DNA of 26,118 nt. It comes from Gammaproteobacteria bacterium. Its GTDB lineage: Bacteria > Pseudomonadota > Gammaproteobacteria > SZUA-229. A program made the position numbers and the translations under genes. The stretch spans positions 1-26,118 of the forward strand of contig JAGLQT010000063.1 of assembly GCA_023136715.1 (NCBI GenBank), given 5' to 3'. The notes under the pieces were generated by a model. That model made no database searches, was not told where the DNA came from, and was given only the letters and a program-made list of their open reading frames with translations. Shown here in pieces: positions 7,691 to 16,331 of the stretch; position 1 is the stretch's first letter; every line of letters starts with the position of its first letter.

Positions 7691-8587
7691 TTAATTACGT
7701 GGCTTGAAAGTAAAATGAATCTCACGATCAAATACCTCGGGGTTAGGTGGCGGTGGTAATGGTGAGGCTTTTCTCACAGCGCGTTCAATAGACCGCTGAA
7801 ACGCCAGATCATTCACACATTTTTTCAAACGCACATCAATAACGTCACCTAAAGATGTTTGCGTCACAATCACTTCACACGACATATCAGATGTCGAAGT
7901 AGCGGGACGTAACCAGTTGCGCTCAACTTTTTGCTCAATTAACCTGACATACTGTGAGCGTAAAGATTGTAACCTGGCATTTTTCTCTTTTGCCTGACGA
8001 GCCTCCTCTTCCATACGTTCTTCGTCAGCTAACTTACGCTGTAATTCATCAGCCTCAGCCTTGCGCCTGTTATCTTCTTCAAGCTGTCGCCTAGCCTCTA
8101 CTTCTTCCCGCTTTCTTTTATCCTCTTCAAGTTTTCGCTTTTCCGCTTCAACTTTTTTTCTAGCGGTTTCAGCTTTTTTGTTTTCTGCCTCAATTCTTTT
8201 TTTCTCGGCTAGATTCTTTTTCTTTAAATTTGCCAGACGTTTCTTTTCGGTTACCTGCTTTTTCTTAAGATCAGCCAGGCGTTTCTTCTCAGCAGCCAGT
8301 TGCTTTTTAGCTTTATCCTGCTGCTGCTTAATTTTTTTCTGCTGCGCAAGATTCTTCTTCTTTTTCTTATCTTCTGCTTGCTTGAGCTTCTTCGCCTCAG
8401 CCTCAATTTTTGCCGCATCAACCACAACGGCTTTAACTGTTTTCTTGTCTGAGCTAGCGGGCTTATGTATCTCGCTACTACTTAAATTAACTCCCAACAA
8501 TACAATCAGGACAAAATGCAAAGCAATCACAGCCAGCAAAACAATTGGCTTTTTCTTAACATCGTTCAGCAGGTCAGATGAATTCAT
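7691..8587 (-). CDS. tolA: TolA, inner-membrane-anchored coiled-coil energy transducer
   Basis: TolA spans the periplasm and transmits proton-motive force from TolQR to TolB/Pal. The 298-aa product shows the three-domain plan: a single N-terminal membrane helix (about 13-35), a long Lys/Glu/Ala-rich helical rod (about 55-205, many AEKKRLADLKKK-like turns), and a C-terminal globular domain (about 207-298) with Cys237 and Cys257 that could pair. A PPPP stretch is at 278-281. It is shorter than E. coli TolA (421 aa), mainly in the rod, which varies widely. The ATG overlaps the tolR stop by one base (TAATG). Name rests on architecture plus position; the rod alone would not identify it. Confidence 0.94.
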   Translation of the reverse strand: MNSSDLLNDVKKKPIVLLAVIALHFVLIVLLGVNLSSSEIHKPASSDKKTVKAVVVDAAKIEAEAKKLKQAEDKKKKKNLAQQKKIKQQQDKAKKQLAAEKKRLADLKKKQVTEKKRLANLKKKNLAEKKRIEAENKKAETARKKVEAEKRKLEEDKRKREEVEARRQLEEDNRRKAEADELQRKLADEERMEEEARQAKEKNARLQSLRSQYVRLIEQKVERNWLRPATSTSDMSCEVIVTQTSLGDVIDVRLKKCVNDLAFQRSIERAVRKASPLPPPPNPEVFDREIHFTFKPRN

Positions 8588-9027
8588 TATTTCCCAGCCG
8601 AACCCTGATGATCAATTTGGTCTGTCATCAAACCAACTTTTTCCACACCGGCTGTTTGCAACAACACCATGGCATTGGTCACACTGCCATAACCGACTTC
8701 TCTATCTCCACGAACCAGCACCGGCGTTTCAGGCTGGTATTTAACTACCGCTGCCACACGATGCACCAACACCTCTTCACTAATCGGCTCATTCACATGC
8801 TCACCCACATTCAAATAGTATTCACCGGTTTTGCTCACCGTTAATACGACTGGCTCTCGCTGATCGGGAGGCAATGGGTTAGCATTTGCCTGCGGCAAAT
8901 CAATTTCTACACCCTGCTGTATCAAAGGTGCCGTGATCATGAAAATGATCAACAACACCAGCATCACATCGATATAAGGCACGACATTGATTTCAGCAAC
9001 AGCTCTGCGTTTACGATGACGAGGCAT
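8587..9027 (-). CDS. tolR: TolR, proton-channel subunit of the Tol-Pal motor
   Basis: ExbD/TolR family protein that forms the proton path with TolQ. The 146-aa product has one membrane helix (about 16-38) with the essential Asp20 in NVVPYIDVMLVLL, then the periplasmic dimer domain ending in VGLMTDQI. Start ATG 9027, 5 bp after the tolQ stop; the stop overlaps the tolA start. Position between tolQ and tolA separates it from paralogous ExbD. Confidence 0.96.
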   Translation of the reverse strand: MPRHRKRRAVAEINVVPYIDVMLVLLIIFMITAPLIQQGVEIDLPQANANPLPPDQREPVVLTVSKTGEYYLNVGEHVNEPISEEVLVHRVAAVVKYQPETPVLVRGDREVGYGSVTNAMVLLQTAGVEKVGLMTDQIDHQGSAGK

Positions 9028-9032
9028 GGGCT

Positions 9033-9767
9033 TTAAATTTTATCCTCAGAGACCGAAGCGCCTTCATCACACTTATCGCCACCATCACTCTGTAGACACT
9101 GACTTTGACGCTGCAGAATGGTGGCAAATTCTTCGGCAAAGTTTTCATAGGAAATAGACAATCGATCAACACGTTCTGCATAACGATTATAAGCAATCAC
9201 CGCAGGAATTGCCGCGAACAGACCCATTGCAGTCGCAATCAAAGCCTCAGCGATACCCGGTGCCACCATAGCCAAACTGGCGTGCTGCACAGAACCCAGC
9301 GCAGTAAAGGAACGCATAATACCCCACACCGTGCCAAACAGGCCTATGTACGGACTAATAGAACCAATCGTCGCCAGCAGTGACAAATGCGCATCCAGCC
9401 GTTCTTCTTCTCGCGCCAGCGCTACCTTCATACTGCGTTGCACGCCCGACAACATCATTTCTGCGTTATTCGTTGCATGCTTATGTACACGAATGTATTC
9501 GGCAAAACCGGCCACGAAAATCCGTGCCAAACCACATTCATTATCTGTATTCTTTTTTACCCGTGCATACAGATCAGCCAGATTAATACCCGACCAGAAT
9601 TGATCTTCAAAACGCAGAGCTTCTTCACGCGCATTCTTCAGCACATCATATTTAAGATAAATAATGACCCAGGATAAAACTGATGCAGCAAGCAAAATCA
9701 GCATCACCAGTTGCACGGTAATACTTGCACGTGCGACCAGACTTAATAACGACATATCAGCTTCCAC
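9033..9767 (-). CDS. tolQ: TolQ, membrane stator subunit of the Tol-Pal motor
   Basis: MotA/ExbB/TolQ family proton channel. The protein has three membrane helices (about 17-38, 130-155 and 168-193) and the signature GLFGTVWGI (142-150) in the conserved cytoplasm-to-membrane segment. The start is uncertain: GTG 9767 overlaps the ybgC stop and has AGGGGG six bases upstream. ATG 9755 (four codons in) follows the ybgC stop by one base and has GGAAG upstream. GTG gives MEADMSLL, resembling the E. coli N-terminus MTDMNILD, so I keep the longer form (244 aa); the shorter is 240 aa. Confidence 0.95.
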   Translation of the reverse strand: MEADMSLLSLVARASITVQLVMLILLAASVLSWVIIYLKYDVLKNAREEALRFEDQFWSGINLADLYARVKKNTDNECGLARIFVAGFAEYIRVHKHATNNAEMMLSGVQRSMKVALAREEERLDAHLSLLATIGSISPYIGLFGTVWGIMRSFTALGSVQHASLAMVAPGIAEALIATAMGLFAAIPAVIAYNRYAERVDRLSISYENFAEEFATILQRQSQCLQSDGGDKCDEGASVSEDKI

Positions 9768-10191
9768 TGTCTACCCCCTGTTTAATTTTTGACAGCATAT
9801 TTTCTGGTATCACCTTCGGTGTAAATTTTTCTGCATTAAGACAGGCTACTTTTATTTCTGCAAGACAAAGCACTGCTTCATCTGTTACGCGCACCACTGA
9901 TTGCGAGAAATCGAAACTGGCGCGTCCACAATCACTTATTTTTGTTTTTACTATTAACTCATCATTAAACACGGCGGGCTTTTTATATTGCACCGACAGG
10001 CTATGCACCGCAAAAATAACTCCCTGTTCTTCAATCAACTGATCCTGTTCGAAACCCAGGCTGCGCAACATTTCAGTACGTGCTCGTTCCATAAACTTCA
10101 AATAATTGGCGTAATAAACCACACCTCCCGAATCCGTATCCTCATAATAGACACGTATAGGCCACAAAAATTCATTATTTGGAACAGTCAC
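9757..10191 (-). CDS. ybgC: YbgC, hotdog-fold acyl-CoA thioesterase of the tol-pal operon
   Basis: Cytosolic 4-hydroxybenzoyl-CoA-thioesterase-like enzyme; E. coli YbgC hydrolyses short acyl-CoA thioesters and interacts with phospholipid metabolism. The 144-aa product carries the family active-site segment YEDTDSGGVVYYANYL near residues 16-31, with the catalytic Asp in DTD. Translation appears to start at GTG 10191; no upstream ATG is available and a weak AAGAG lies before it. It heads the tol-pal gene set, 47 bp after ruvB, and overlaps the proposed tolQ GTG start. Confidence 0.94.
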   Translation of the reverse strand: MTVPNNEFLWPIRVYYEDTDSGGVVYYANYLKFMERARTEMLRSLGFEQDQLIEEQGVIFAVHSLSVQYKKPAVFNDELIVKTKISDCGRASFDFSQSVVRVTDEAVLCLAEIKVACLNAEKFTPKVIPENMLSKIKQGVDSGS

Positions 10192-10238
10192 AAATATTAA
10201 CTCTTAGTTAAACTACTTATTATTAATTTCGTATTAAA

Positions 10239-11297
10239 TTAGTCTTTGCACGGATCAGTTTCTGGAAGATCCAGCGTCGCCTGCGTCAATTGCTCATTCA
10301 CTGGCTGCGTGAGCCCAAAATGACGATAGACATTCGGCGTTGCTATCCGGCCACGCGGCGTGCGCATCAAATAACCCTGTTGAATCAAATAAGGTTCAAT
10401 CACATCTTCAATGGTATCGCGCTCTTCACCAATGGCTGCCGCCAAATTTTCTACACCAACCGGGCCACCATTGAATTTATCAATAATCGCCCTCAATAAA
10501 CGACTATCCATAACATCAAAACCAACCGGATCGACATTCAACAATTCAAGCGCTTTTGAAGCCACATCAGCGGTCACCTTGCCATCCGCTTTGACTTGCG
10601 CGTAATCACGCACCCGGCGCAACAAACGATTAGCAATACGCGGTGTACCTCGAGCACGGCGCGCTACTTCCGTTGCACCTTCGATATCCATCTCAACATT
10701 TAAGATACTGGCGGTGCGCTGCACAATATGGGTTAAGTCCGGCACCGAATAAAAATCCAGACGCAAGACGATACCGAAACGATCACGTAGTGGTGAAGTT
10801 AATGAACCCGCTCTTGTGGTTGCACCGACTAAGGTAAATGGTGGCAAATCTAACTTGATTGAACGTGCGGCCGGGCCATCACCAATCATAATATCCAGCT
10901 GATGATCCTCCATGGCTGGGTACAAAATTTCTTCAACCACCGGGCTCAGACGATGGATCTCATCGATAAATAGAACATCGTGTGGTTCAAGATTGGTCAA
11001 CAGTGCCGCCAGGTCACCAGGACGTTCCAACACTGGCCCAGAGGTAGAATGCAGCGTTGCATCCATTTCATTAGCGACGATATGCGCCAGTGTGGTTTTA
11101 CCCAGACCCGGTGGGCCGAAAAATAATAAATGATCCAGTGCTTCGCTACGCGCACGTGCTGCCGGAATAAAAATTTCCAGCTGTTCAGTGACAGCGGGTT
11201 GGCCACGGTAGTCCTTGAGCAACTGAGGCCGAATCGCACGGTCTATTGAAACTTCCTCATCGGACTGCTCTGCGGTAATGATGCGTTCTTGCGTCAT
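10239..11297 (-). CDS. ruvB: RuvB, Holliday-junction branch-migration ATPase
   Basis: AAA+ hexameric motor that drives branch migration with RuvA. The 352-aa product has Walker A GPPGLGKTT (about 65-73), Walker B FIDEIHRL, the sensor segment GATTRAGSL, the RFG arginine-finger region (RDRFGIVLRL) and the C-terminal winged helix (GYLMRTPRGR). Length is normal. Start ATG 11297, one base after the ruvA stop, so the two are probably translationally coupled. Confidence 0.98.
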   Translation of the reverse strand: MTQERIITAEQSDEEVSIDRAIRPQLLKDYRGQPAVTEQLEIFIPAARARSEALDHLLFFGPPGLGKTTLAHIVANEMDATLHSTSGPVLERPGDLAALLTNLEPHDVLFIDEIHRLSPVVEEILYPAMEDHQLDIMIGDGPAARSIKLDLPPFTLVGATTRAGSLTSPLRDRFGIVLRLDFYSVPDLTHIVQRTASILNVEMDIEGATEVARRARGTPRIANRLLRRVRDYAQVKADGKVTADVASKALELLNVDPVGFDVMDSRLLRAIIDKFNGGPVGVENLAAAIGEERDTIEDVIEPYLIQQGYLMRTPRGRIATPNVYRHFGLTQPVNEQLTQATLDLPETDPCKD

Positions 11298-11298
11298 A

Positions 11299-11904
11299 TT
11301 ATTTTTTTACCATACCCTTAAGCGCAACTTTAATAATGTCTTCGGTAGTCAAACCTTCAGTCTCAACCACGCGCACCATCTGACTCGCTTCCTGGGCTTT
11401 ATAACCCAGCGAAACCAGCGCACTCACCGCATCACTGACGGGATTGGCTTCTACTTTTAAACCAGCAACACTGCCAGCACCCGGCAATATGGCATCCGCG
11501 TTCTTGGCCAGTCGATCACGCAATTCTATGATTAAACGCTCAGCGGTTTTTTTACCGACACCCGGCAAAGCGGTTAAAGCCTTGGCATCGTTTTCCATCA
11601 CACAGCGGGTGAATTCTTCTGCGGTGACACCGGAAAGAATAGTCAATGCCAGCTTGGGGCCAACACCATTAATCTTGATCAGGTCCCTGAATAACTGACG
11701 TTCCGACTGGCTATAAAATGCGTACAGTAATTGCGCATCCTCTCGCACCACCATGTGAATATGTAAGACGACAGATTCACCAATCGCGGGCAGTTGGTAA
11801 AAGGTGGACATCGGCGATTCCAGTTCGTAGCCAACGCCCTGCACATCTACCAGCAACTGTGGTGGATGCTTTTCCAGCAGCGTACCGCTTAATCGTCCAA
11901 TCAT
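11299..11904 (-). CDS. ruvA: RuvA, Holliday-junction-binding protein
   Basis: Tetrameric DNA-binding subunit that recruits RuvB to four-way junctions. The 201-aa product begins with the canonical MIGRLSGTL, has an OB-fold N-terminus, two helix-hairpin-helix motifs (INGVGPKLAL and LPGVGKKTAERL) and a C-terminal RuvB-binding domain (SALVSLGYKAQEA). ATG 11904 is chosen over a possible TTG at 11910 because it gives the family N-terminus and makes a classic 4-base ATGA overlap with the ruvC stop. Confidence 0.97.
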   Translation of the reverse strand: MIGRLSGTLLEKHPPQLLVDVQGVGYELESPMSTFYQLPAIGESVVLHIHMVVREDAQLLYAFYSQSERQLFRDLIKINGVGPKLALTILSGVTAEEFTRCVMENDAKALTALPGVGKKTAERLIIELRDRLAKNADAILPGAGSVAGLKVEANPVSDAVSALVSLGYKAQEASQMVRVVETEGLTTEDIIKVALKGMVKK

Positions 11905-12425
11905 ATCCAACGTCCTCGGCGCGAACCGCGTACCACGCCAACCGATTTAACATGTGTGTGATTAGCGTGACACATGGCTATCGCCAGCGCATCCGCTTCG
12001 TCGCTCTGTAGTTTTTCTTCCAGGCCTAATAATTTCTGCATCATGTGTTGTACTTGTTGTTTATCTGCCGCGCCGCTACCAACCACGGCTTTTTTAATGA
12101 CTCGTGCGGCGTATTCATCAACGCTCAGATTAGCCTGAACACCCGCACAAATTGCCGCGCCTCGCGCCTGTCCCAGCTTCAGCGCCGAATCCGCATTGCG
12201 ACTCATAAATACCTGCTCAATCGCCATCGATTCTGGCTGCCATTCGCTAATCACCGCAGCCACTTCCTGAAAAATAATACCCAGCCGTTCCGGCAAAGCA
12301 TCGCCTTTAATAGGAATAAAGCCACTGGCCACATAACTGTGACGGAAACCATCAGTGTCGAGAATGCCGTAGCCCGTCACACGAGAGCCTGGATCGATAC
12401 CAATAATTCGTATTTTTGTTTTCAA
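11901..12425 (-). CDS. ruvC: RuvC, Holliday-junction resolvase
   Basis: Endonuclease that resolves four-way junctions in concert with RuvAB. The 174-aa product has the RNase-H-like motif GIDPGSRVTGYG near its N-terminus (first catalytic Asp about residue 11), EQVFMSRNADSALKLGQARG, and the acidic C-terminal pair in KLQSDEADALAIA followed by a histidine-rich end. No ATG fits: a stop lies a few codons upstream of TTG 12425, which is therefore the likely initiation codon, though no good ribosome site precedes it. The gene is 51 bp after yebC. Confidence 0.95.
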   Translation of the reverse strand: MKTKIRIIGIDPGSRVTGYGILDTDGFRHSYVASGFIPIKGDALPERLGIIFQEVAAVISEWQPESMAIEQVFMSRNADSALKLGQARGAAICAGVQANLSVDEYAARVIKKAVVGSGAADKQQVQHMMQKLLGLEEKLQSDEADALAIAMCHANHTHVKSVGVVRGSRRGRWI

Positions 12426-12476
12426 AACTGAGTCAATATTTTATGGGTCAGTATTTTTATTATTATAATCAAATAA

Positions 12477-13223
12477 TTATTGAGAAAGCTGTTCCATCAC
12501 TTCATCTGAAAAATCAGCATTGGTATGCACTTCCTGCACATCATCCAGATCTTCCAGGGTATCGATCAGGCGCATGATTTTCTCAGCATCATCGAAAGTC
12601 ACATCCGTGGTATTACCGGGTTTTTCAATCACATGGGCTTCTTCAGGCCAAAAATTGGCCGCTGTCATAGCTTCCTTCACCGATAAAAAATCTTCAAAAG
12701 CCGTAGAAACCTCGATACTGCCATCATCATTGGTTGCGACATCATCCGCTCCCACTTCCAGTGCCGCCTCCATAATGGCATCTTCATCACTGCCTGTGGG
12801 ATAAGTCAGTAAGCCCATACGAGTAAACATGAAAGCCACTGAGCCATCGGTACCCAGATTACCATCCGCCTTAGAAAACGCATGGCGCACCTCAGAAACG
12901 GTGCGATTGCGGTTATCGGTCATACAATCGACCATCACCGCCACACCTGCCGGGCCATAACCCTCGTAGCGAATTTCCTCATAAACCACATCATCATCTT
13001 CACCGCTACCACGCTTGACCGCACGCTCGATGGTATCGCGCGTCATATTCGCGCCTAGCGCCTTATCCACCGCCAGTCGCAAACGTGGATTCGACGTATT
13101 ATCGCTACCCACCTTGGCAGCGACGGCAATCTCACGAATCAGCTTGGTAAAAATCTTGCCACGTTTCTTGTCCTGCGCCGCCTTGCGATGTTTAATATTC
13201 GCAAATTTACTGTGACCTGCCAT
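12477..13223 (-). CDS. yebC: YebC/PmpR family protein
   Basis: Conserved cytosolic protein long annotated as a transcriptional regulator; more recent work links the family to translation of difficult sequences such as proline runs. Which role holds here cannot be read from sequence. The 248-aa product has the hallmark N-terminus MAGHSKFANIKHRKAAQDKK, then KIFTKLIREI, the segment YEGYGPAGVAVMV and the acidic C-terminus. Start ATG 13223 with AAGGGG upstream. It precedes ruvC as in most Gammaproteobacteria. Confidence 0.96.
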   Translation of the reverse strand: MAGHSKFANIKHRKAAQDKKRGKIFTKLIREIAVAAKVGSDNTSNPRLRLAVDKALGANMTRDTIERAVKRGSGEDDDVVYEEIRYEGYGPAGVAVMVDCMTDNRNRTVSEVRHAFSKADGNLGTDGSVAFMFTRMGLLTYPTGSDEDAIMEAALEVGADDVATNDDGSIEVSTAFEDFLSVKEAMTAANFWPEEAHVIEKPGNTTDVTFDDAEKIMRLIDTLEDLDDVQEVHTNADFSDEVMEQLSQ

Positions 13224-13390
13224 AACGACCCCTTATATCATCTGCTGGAGAGTCTAACATTGAGCGGTTCATTGATGAATATCTTTGCGATATTTATGCT
13301 CCAAAAGCCTAATCAAGATGGCCCCATAGACGTGACAAGAAAAACATTATATATATCTTTTAAAACACAACAGGAAAAATAAAAAATCGA

Positions 13391-15106
13391 TTATTTGAAA
13401 AACCCCAAATTCCAGCTCCTTTTAACCTTAATGCCCCGTTCCGCCAGTTCAGCGATATCCTCATCATCCAGATAATCACATAACCCATTAGCAAGTTCAT
13501 CCAGGTAGGGTGCGTAGTTATGCCATCTTTTTCTGGAACCGGTATAAATAGGTTGACGTGCCTGCCAGACACTTGCCGTCACGATGGCACGCGGAGCCTT
13601 ATAAAATTCCAGACATCTATCATCCCAGGGTAAGCCACAGAACTCTATAAGCCGATGACTTTGGGATTCAAAATCACTAATCAAATCTTCATAATGCACA
13701 TCAATAATTTTTCCTTCTGGGAGCAGCTTCTTCCAATACTCTATCGTTTTTCTATAAAAATGATATTTTTTAATTAACCACTGGATATCATACGTATCCT
13801 CTTCGTAGGAAAACGACTGAAAATAACAGGACAAACAAACATCGAGCGGATTACGTATTGCGTGAATAATTCGTGCATTAGGAAACAACAAATGAATCAA
13901 TCCCAGATATGTGAAATTATTAGGTAATTTGTCGACAATTCGAACAGCACCTTCTCTCGTTTTTTTAAGCACGCGCAAATAATCATCCGCGTACCCAGCA
14001 AGCATCTCCTTACTCAATTTTTTTTCAAGACCCGACGATGAAGTTCCATTAGGAAAACAAATAGCGGAGTGAATTTTTAATATTTCTGTCAGTTCCCCAG
14101 CACCCGCCCCATCAGGATGAGCCGAAATAATTTGCTCAATTAATGTAGTACCTGATCTCGGCATACCTACTATAAAAACAGGTACATTTGAATCACTACC
14201 ATAGAGACTATCATCCTGAATCCTTTTTTTATTATAAGCTTTTTTTGCACACTTAAAACGCTTCTGTAATACACTTGGTTCGACTGCAGATCGACCTAAT
14301 AAATTACCCTGCCTGTAATTTTCAAATGCCTTATCCCATTCCTTTCGATCATCATATATCTTACCCAGACTAAAATGAATGACAGACCTATGCTTAGCAG
14401 GAATACTTTGCTGAAGAGCCTTTTCGGCTTTTCTAATAAGCGTATTATCATCAGTAGTAAATTTCTTAATCTGTGCCAGTTGCTGATACGCATAAGCACA
14501 GGTACTATCAATCTCTAACGCTTTTTCAAGATAAGTCGTCGCTTCCTCCATTTTCCCCATATCTATCAAAACATTGCTAACAGGAAGGTGATTAATCGCG
14601 GTAGTTTCAAGACGCAACAGTTTTTTTGCATACCTCAACGCGTCTTCATGCCTGCCTACAATCCTGAGGCAGGCAACCATATCAAGATAAGCCATTGGCT
14701 GACTCGGCTTTAGTAGAATGGCTTTCTCAAAAAAATCAATAGCCTGATGAAATTTACACTTTTTATGATATATTTGACCAAGAATAACATAAGGCCCCGG
14801 CAAGTTTGGATTCAACTCGATAGCTTTATTGCTTAATTCTGAAGCTTGATCTCTTTTTCCTATTTTGTGACAAGCACTCGCAAATAAATAATAACCATAA
14901 GCATTATCCGGCTGCAACTCGACAACTCTGGAAAAAGAATTTATCGCATAAACATCCTCATCCAATGCTAGAGCGAGCCTGCCACTCTGAGCTAATAAAT
15001 CGGGCTCATCAATTTCCTGGCTCAGTATTTCATGAAAAATCATCTCAGCTTGATCAACCTGACCATTCTCAACAAGCCGCAAAGCCTTTTGTATTTTTTT
15101 TCGCAT
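13391..15106 (-). CDS. TPR-domain sulfotransferase
   Basis: Predicted PAPS-dependent sulfotransferase fused to an N-terminal TPR array. The 571-aa product has about six TPR-like units between residues 5 and 265 (for example AIELNPNLPGPYVILGQIY, AIDFFEKAILLKPSQPMAY). The catalytic domain follows: 5'-phosphosulfate loop FIVGMPRSGTTLIEQ (311-325), then the 3'-phosphate-binding segment ARIIHAIRNPLDVCLS (about 411-426). There is no signal peptide, so it should act in the cytosol. The substrate is unknown; this architecture is often found near surface-polysaccharide genes. Start ATG 15106 has no clear ribosome site. It ends 167 bp before yebC, at the left edge of the accessory region. The fold is secure, the substrate is not. 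Confidence 0.9.
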   Translation of the reverse strand: MRKKIQKALRLVENGQVDQAEMIFHEILSQEIDEPDLLAQSGRLALALDEDVYAINSFSRVVELQPDNAYGYYLFASACHKIGKRDQASELSNKAIELNPNLPGPYVILGQIYHKKCKFHQAIDFFEKAILLKPSQPMAYLDMVACLRIVGRHEDALRYAKKLLRLETTAINHLPVSNVLIDMGKMEEATTYLEKALEIDSTCAYAYQQLAQIKKFTTDDNTLIRKAEKALQQSIPAKHRSVIHFSLGKIYDDRKEWDKAFENYRQGNLLGRSAVEPSVLQKRFKCAKKAYNKKRIQDDSLYGSDSNVPVFIVGMPRSGTTLIEQIISAHPDGAGAGELTEILKIHSAICFPNGTSSSGLEKKLSKEMLAGYADDYLRVLKKTREGAVRIVDKLPNNFTYLGLIHLLFPNARIIHAIRNPLDVCLSCYFQSFSYEEDTYDIQWLIKKYHFYRKTIEYWKKLLPEGKIIDVHYEDLISDFESQSHRLIEFCGLPWDDRCLEFYKAPRAIVTASVWQARQPIYTGSRKRWHNYAPYLDELANGLCDYLDDEDIAELAERGIKVKRSWNLGFFK

Positions 15107-15200
15107 AGAGATTTCTACTTAAGAGAGATAGGTGATATTAAAATATTCTCAATATAAAATTAAGGAGTAAACATAACAATTCATATAAATTAAAAATATA

Positions 15201-15533
15201 TTATGGAGTTCTGAGCATAATAATCTCATTTAGCTCATTAATGATAGAAGAATCATAACCAAGTTCTTCTAGCCTCTCTTTGAAGCTAAGATGTAAGCGA
15301 GCCTTGCCGTAAACACCCAAAGAATTAACAGCCTTAAACTGGTTTACTTTCTTTATGATTATTTGAATTTCTTTTTCCATTTTTTTTTCTGTCTTTTTCA
15401 TCTGCTTTTTGTCAAAAGAATTTTCAAAAAATGTTTTTGCCACAGAAGGCTGGATCGTACTGAACAGCTCATTGGCTAATTCATTCGCGAAGGTATCGAT
15501 TACGTTGTTTTTCTTCCAAAAAAATAGATTCAT
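15201..15533 (-). CDS. Small hypothetical protein
   Basis: A 110-aa open frame starting with ATG 15533, not recognised as any known family. It has no signal peptide or convincing membrane helix. The product is Lys/Glu-rich in the middle (KKQMKKTEKKMEKEIQIIIKK, about 43-63), probably helical, with a mixed C-terminal part. The lack of a strong ribosome site and the AT-rich DNA leave some doubt. In favour are its length in a low-GC stretch, sensible amino-acid composition, same strand as both neighbours and no competing frame. It lies 94 bp upstream of the sulfotransferase and could share its transcript. Confidence 0.55.
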   Translation of the reverse strand: MNLFFWKKNNVIDTFANELANELFSTIQPSVAKTFFENSFDKKQMKKTEKKMEKEIQIIIKKVNQFKAVNSLGVYGKARLHLSFKERLEELGYDSSIINELNEIIMLRTP

Positions 15534-15612
15534 AATATTGACTTATTGATTGTTTAAAATTGCGTCATTCTTCTCAAATATTAAGGTGAGGTTATACGCT
15601 AACCCTATGCCA

Positions 15613-15640
15613 ATCAAGCATGACATTTCGTATGCTTGAT
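15613..15640. repeat. Perfect 9-bp inverted repeat (hairpin)
   Basis: ATCAAGCAT (15613-15621) and ATGCTTGAT (15632-15640) are perfect complements around a 10-nt spacer, and an AC/GT pair can extend the stem past one bulged base. A T6 tract follows on the plus strand (15648-15653), but no plus-strand gene ends here. It lies downstream of the minus-strand hydrolase and upstream of the small hypothetical gene. It could therefore be a terminator remnant or an operator. Confidence 0.6.
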
Positions 15641-15671
15641 AAAGCTATTTTTTAGTATGCCACCATCTTTT

Positions 15672-16331
15672 TTATGCGATACCGGAATCAGGCAATGGTG
15701 TCACCGTTTCTTCATCAAACTTACCGGCACGTAAGAAAATAAGCACCTGTTGCGCCACCTCAGATGAAAACAATATCCCCATATGGCTCACCGGCAGAAT
15801 AATCGCATCAGTCGCCCCACCAAGTTGAGTCTCTTCGACCGACACTGTGCCATCGTGCGGAACATCCAGTCCACCGACAATCAAGCCCACGCCTAGCGGT
15901 AATGAGCCTGAGATTGCGCCTATATCCCGCCAACCTCTCCATGCAGGCACATTACCATCCAGACCTTGCTCCAAACTTTGCCCTACTGCCCAGCGGGTTA
16001 ATACAGTGCGACCCAGACGCTGGGCCACCACACTGCCATTAACCGGACTCGCCAGCAACACAATGCGACCTTCTTTAGCGAACGGAAATTGATCGAACAG
16101 ATGCATCAAAACAATGCCACCCAGACTGTGCGCGACAAAATGCACCACCGGTGCATCAAGGCTTTCGGCAAACTCATGCAAATGCCCCGCCGTCTCAGTC
16201 AGCGATTTACCCCAGACGTGATATTTAAAGATATGACACTCGTAACCAGCACGCTCCAGATTCCGGCGTAAACGCCAGAACTCCAGACCATTCATCCAGA
16301 TACCATGTACTAAAACGACCGCTTCTCGCAT
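15672..16331 (-). CDS. Alpha/beta-hydrolase (esterase/lipase-like)
   Basis: Predicted serine hydrolase of the alpha/beta fold. The 219-aa product has the oxyanion segment LVHGIWMNG (7-15), the nucleophile elbow AHSLGG with Ser69 (67-72), a candidate acid Asp160 (VPHDGTVS) and His183 (PVSHMG) near the C-terminus, so the triad order and spacing are complete. No signal peptide, so it is probably cytosolic. It resembles PGAP1/lipase-like proteins common in proteobacteria; the substrate cannot be deduced. Start ATG 16331. It is divergent from the membrane protein at 16644. Confidence 0.88.
   Translation of the reverse strand: MREAVVLVHGIWMNGLEFWRLRRNLERAGYECHIFKYHVWGKSLTETAGHLHEFAESLDAPVVHFVAHSLGGIVLMHLFDQFPFAKEGRIVLLASPVNGSVVAQRLGRTVLTRWAVGQSLEQGLDGNVPAWRGWRDIGAISGSLPLGVGLIVGGLDVPHDGTVSVEETQLGGATDAIILPVSHMGILFSSEVAQQVLIFLRAGKFDEETVTPLPDSGIA

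Noticed and set aside
8061..8744. Plus-strand frame of 227 codons rich in Phe, Ser and Ala opposite tolA
   Set aside because: It is the antisense of the Lys/Glu-rich TolA rod: the composition is explained by reversed AAG/GAA codons, and tolA is firmly supported.
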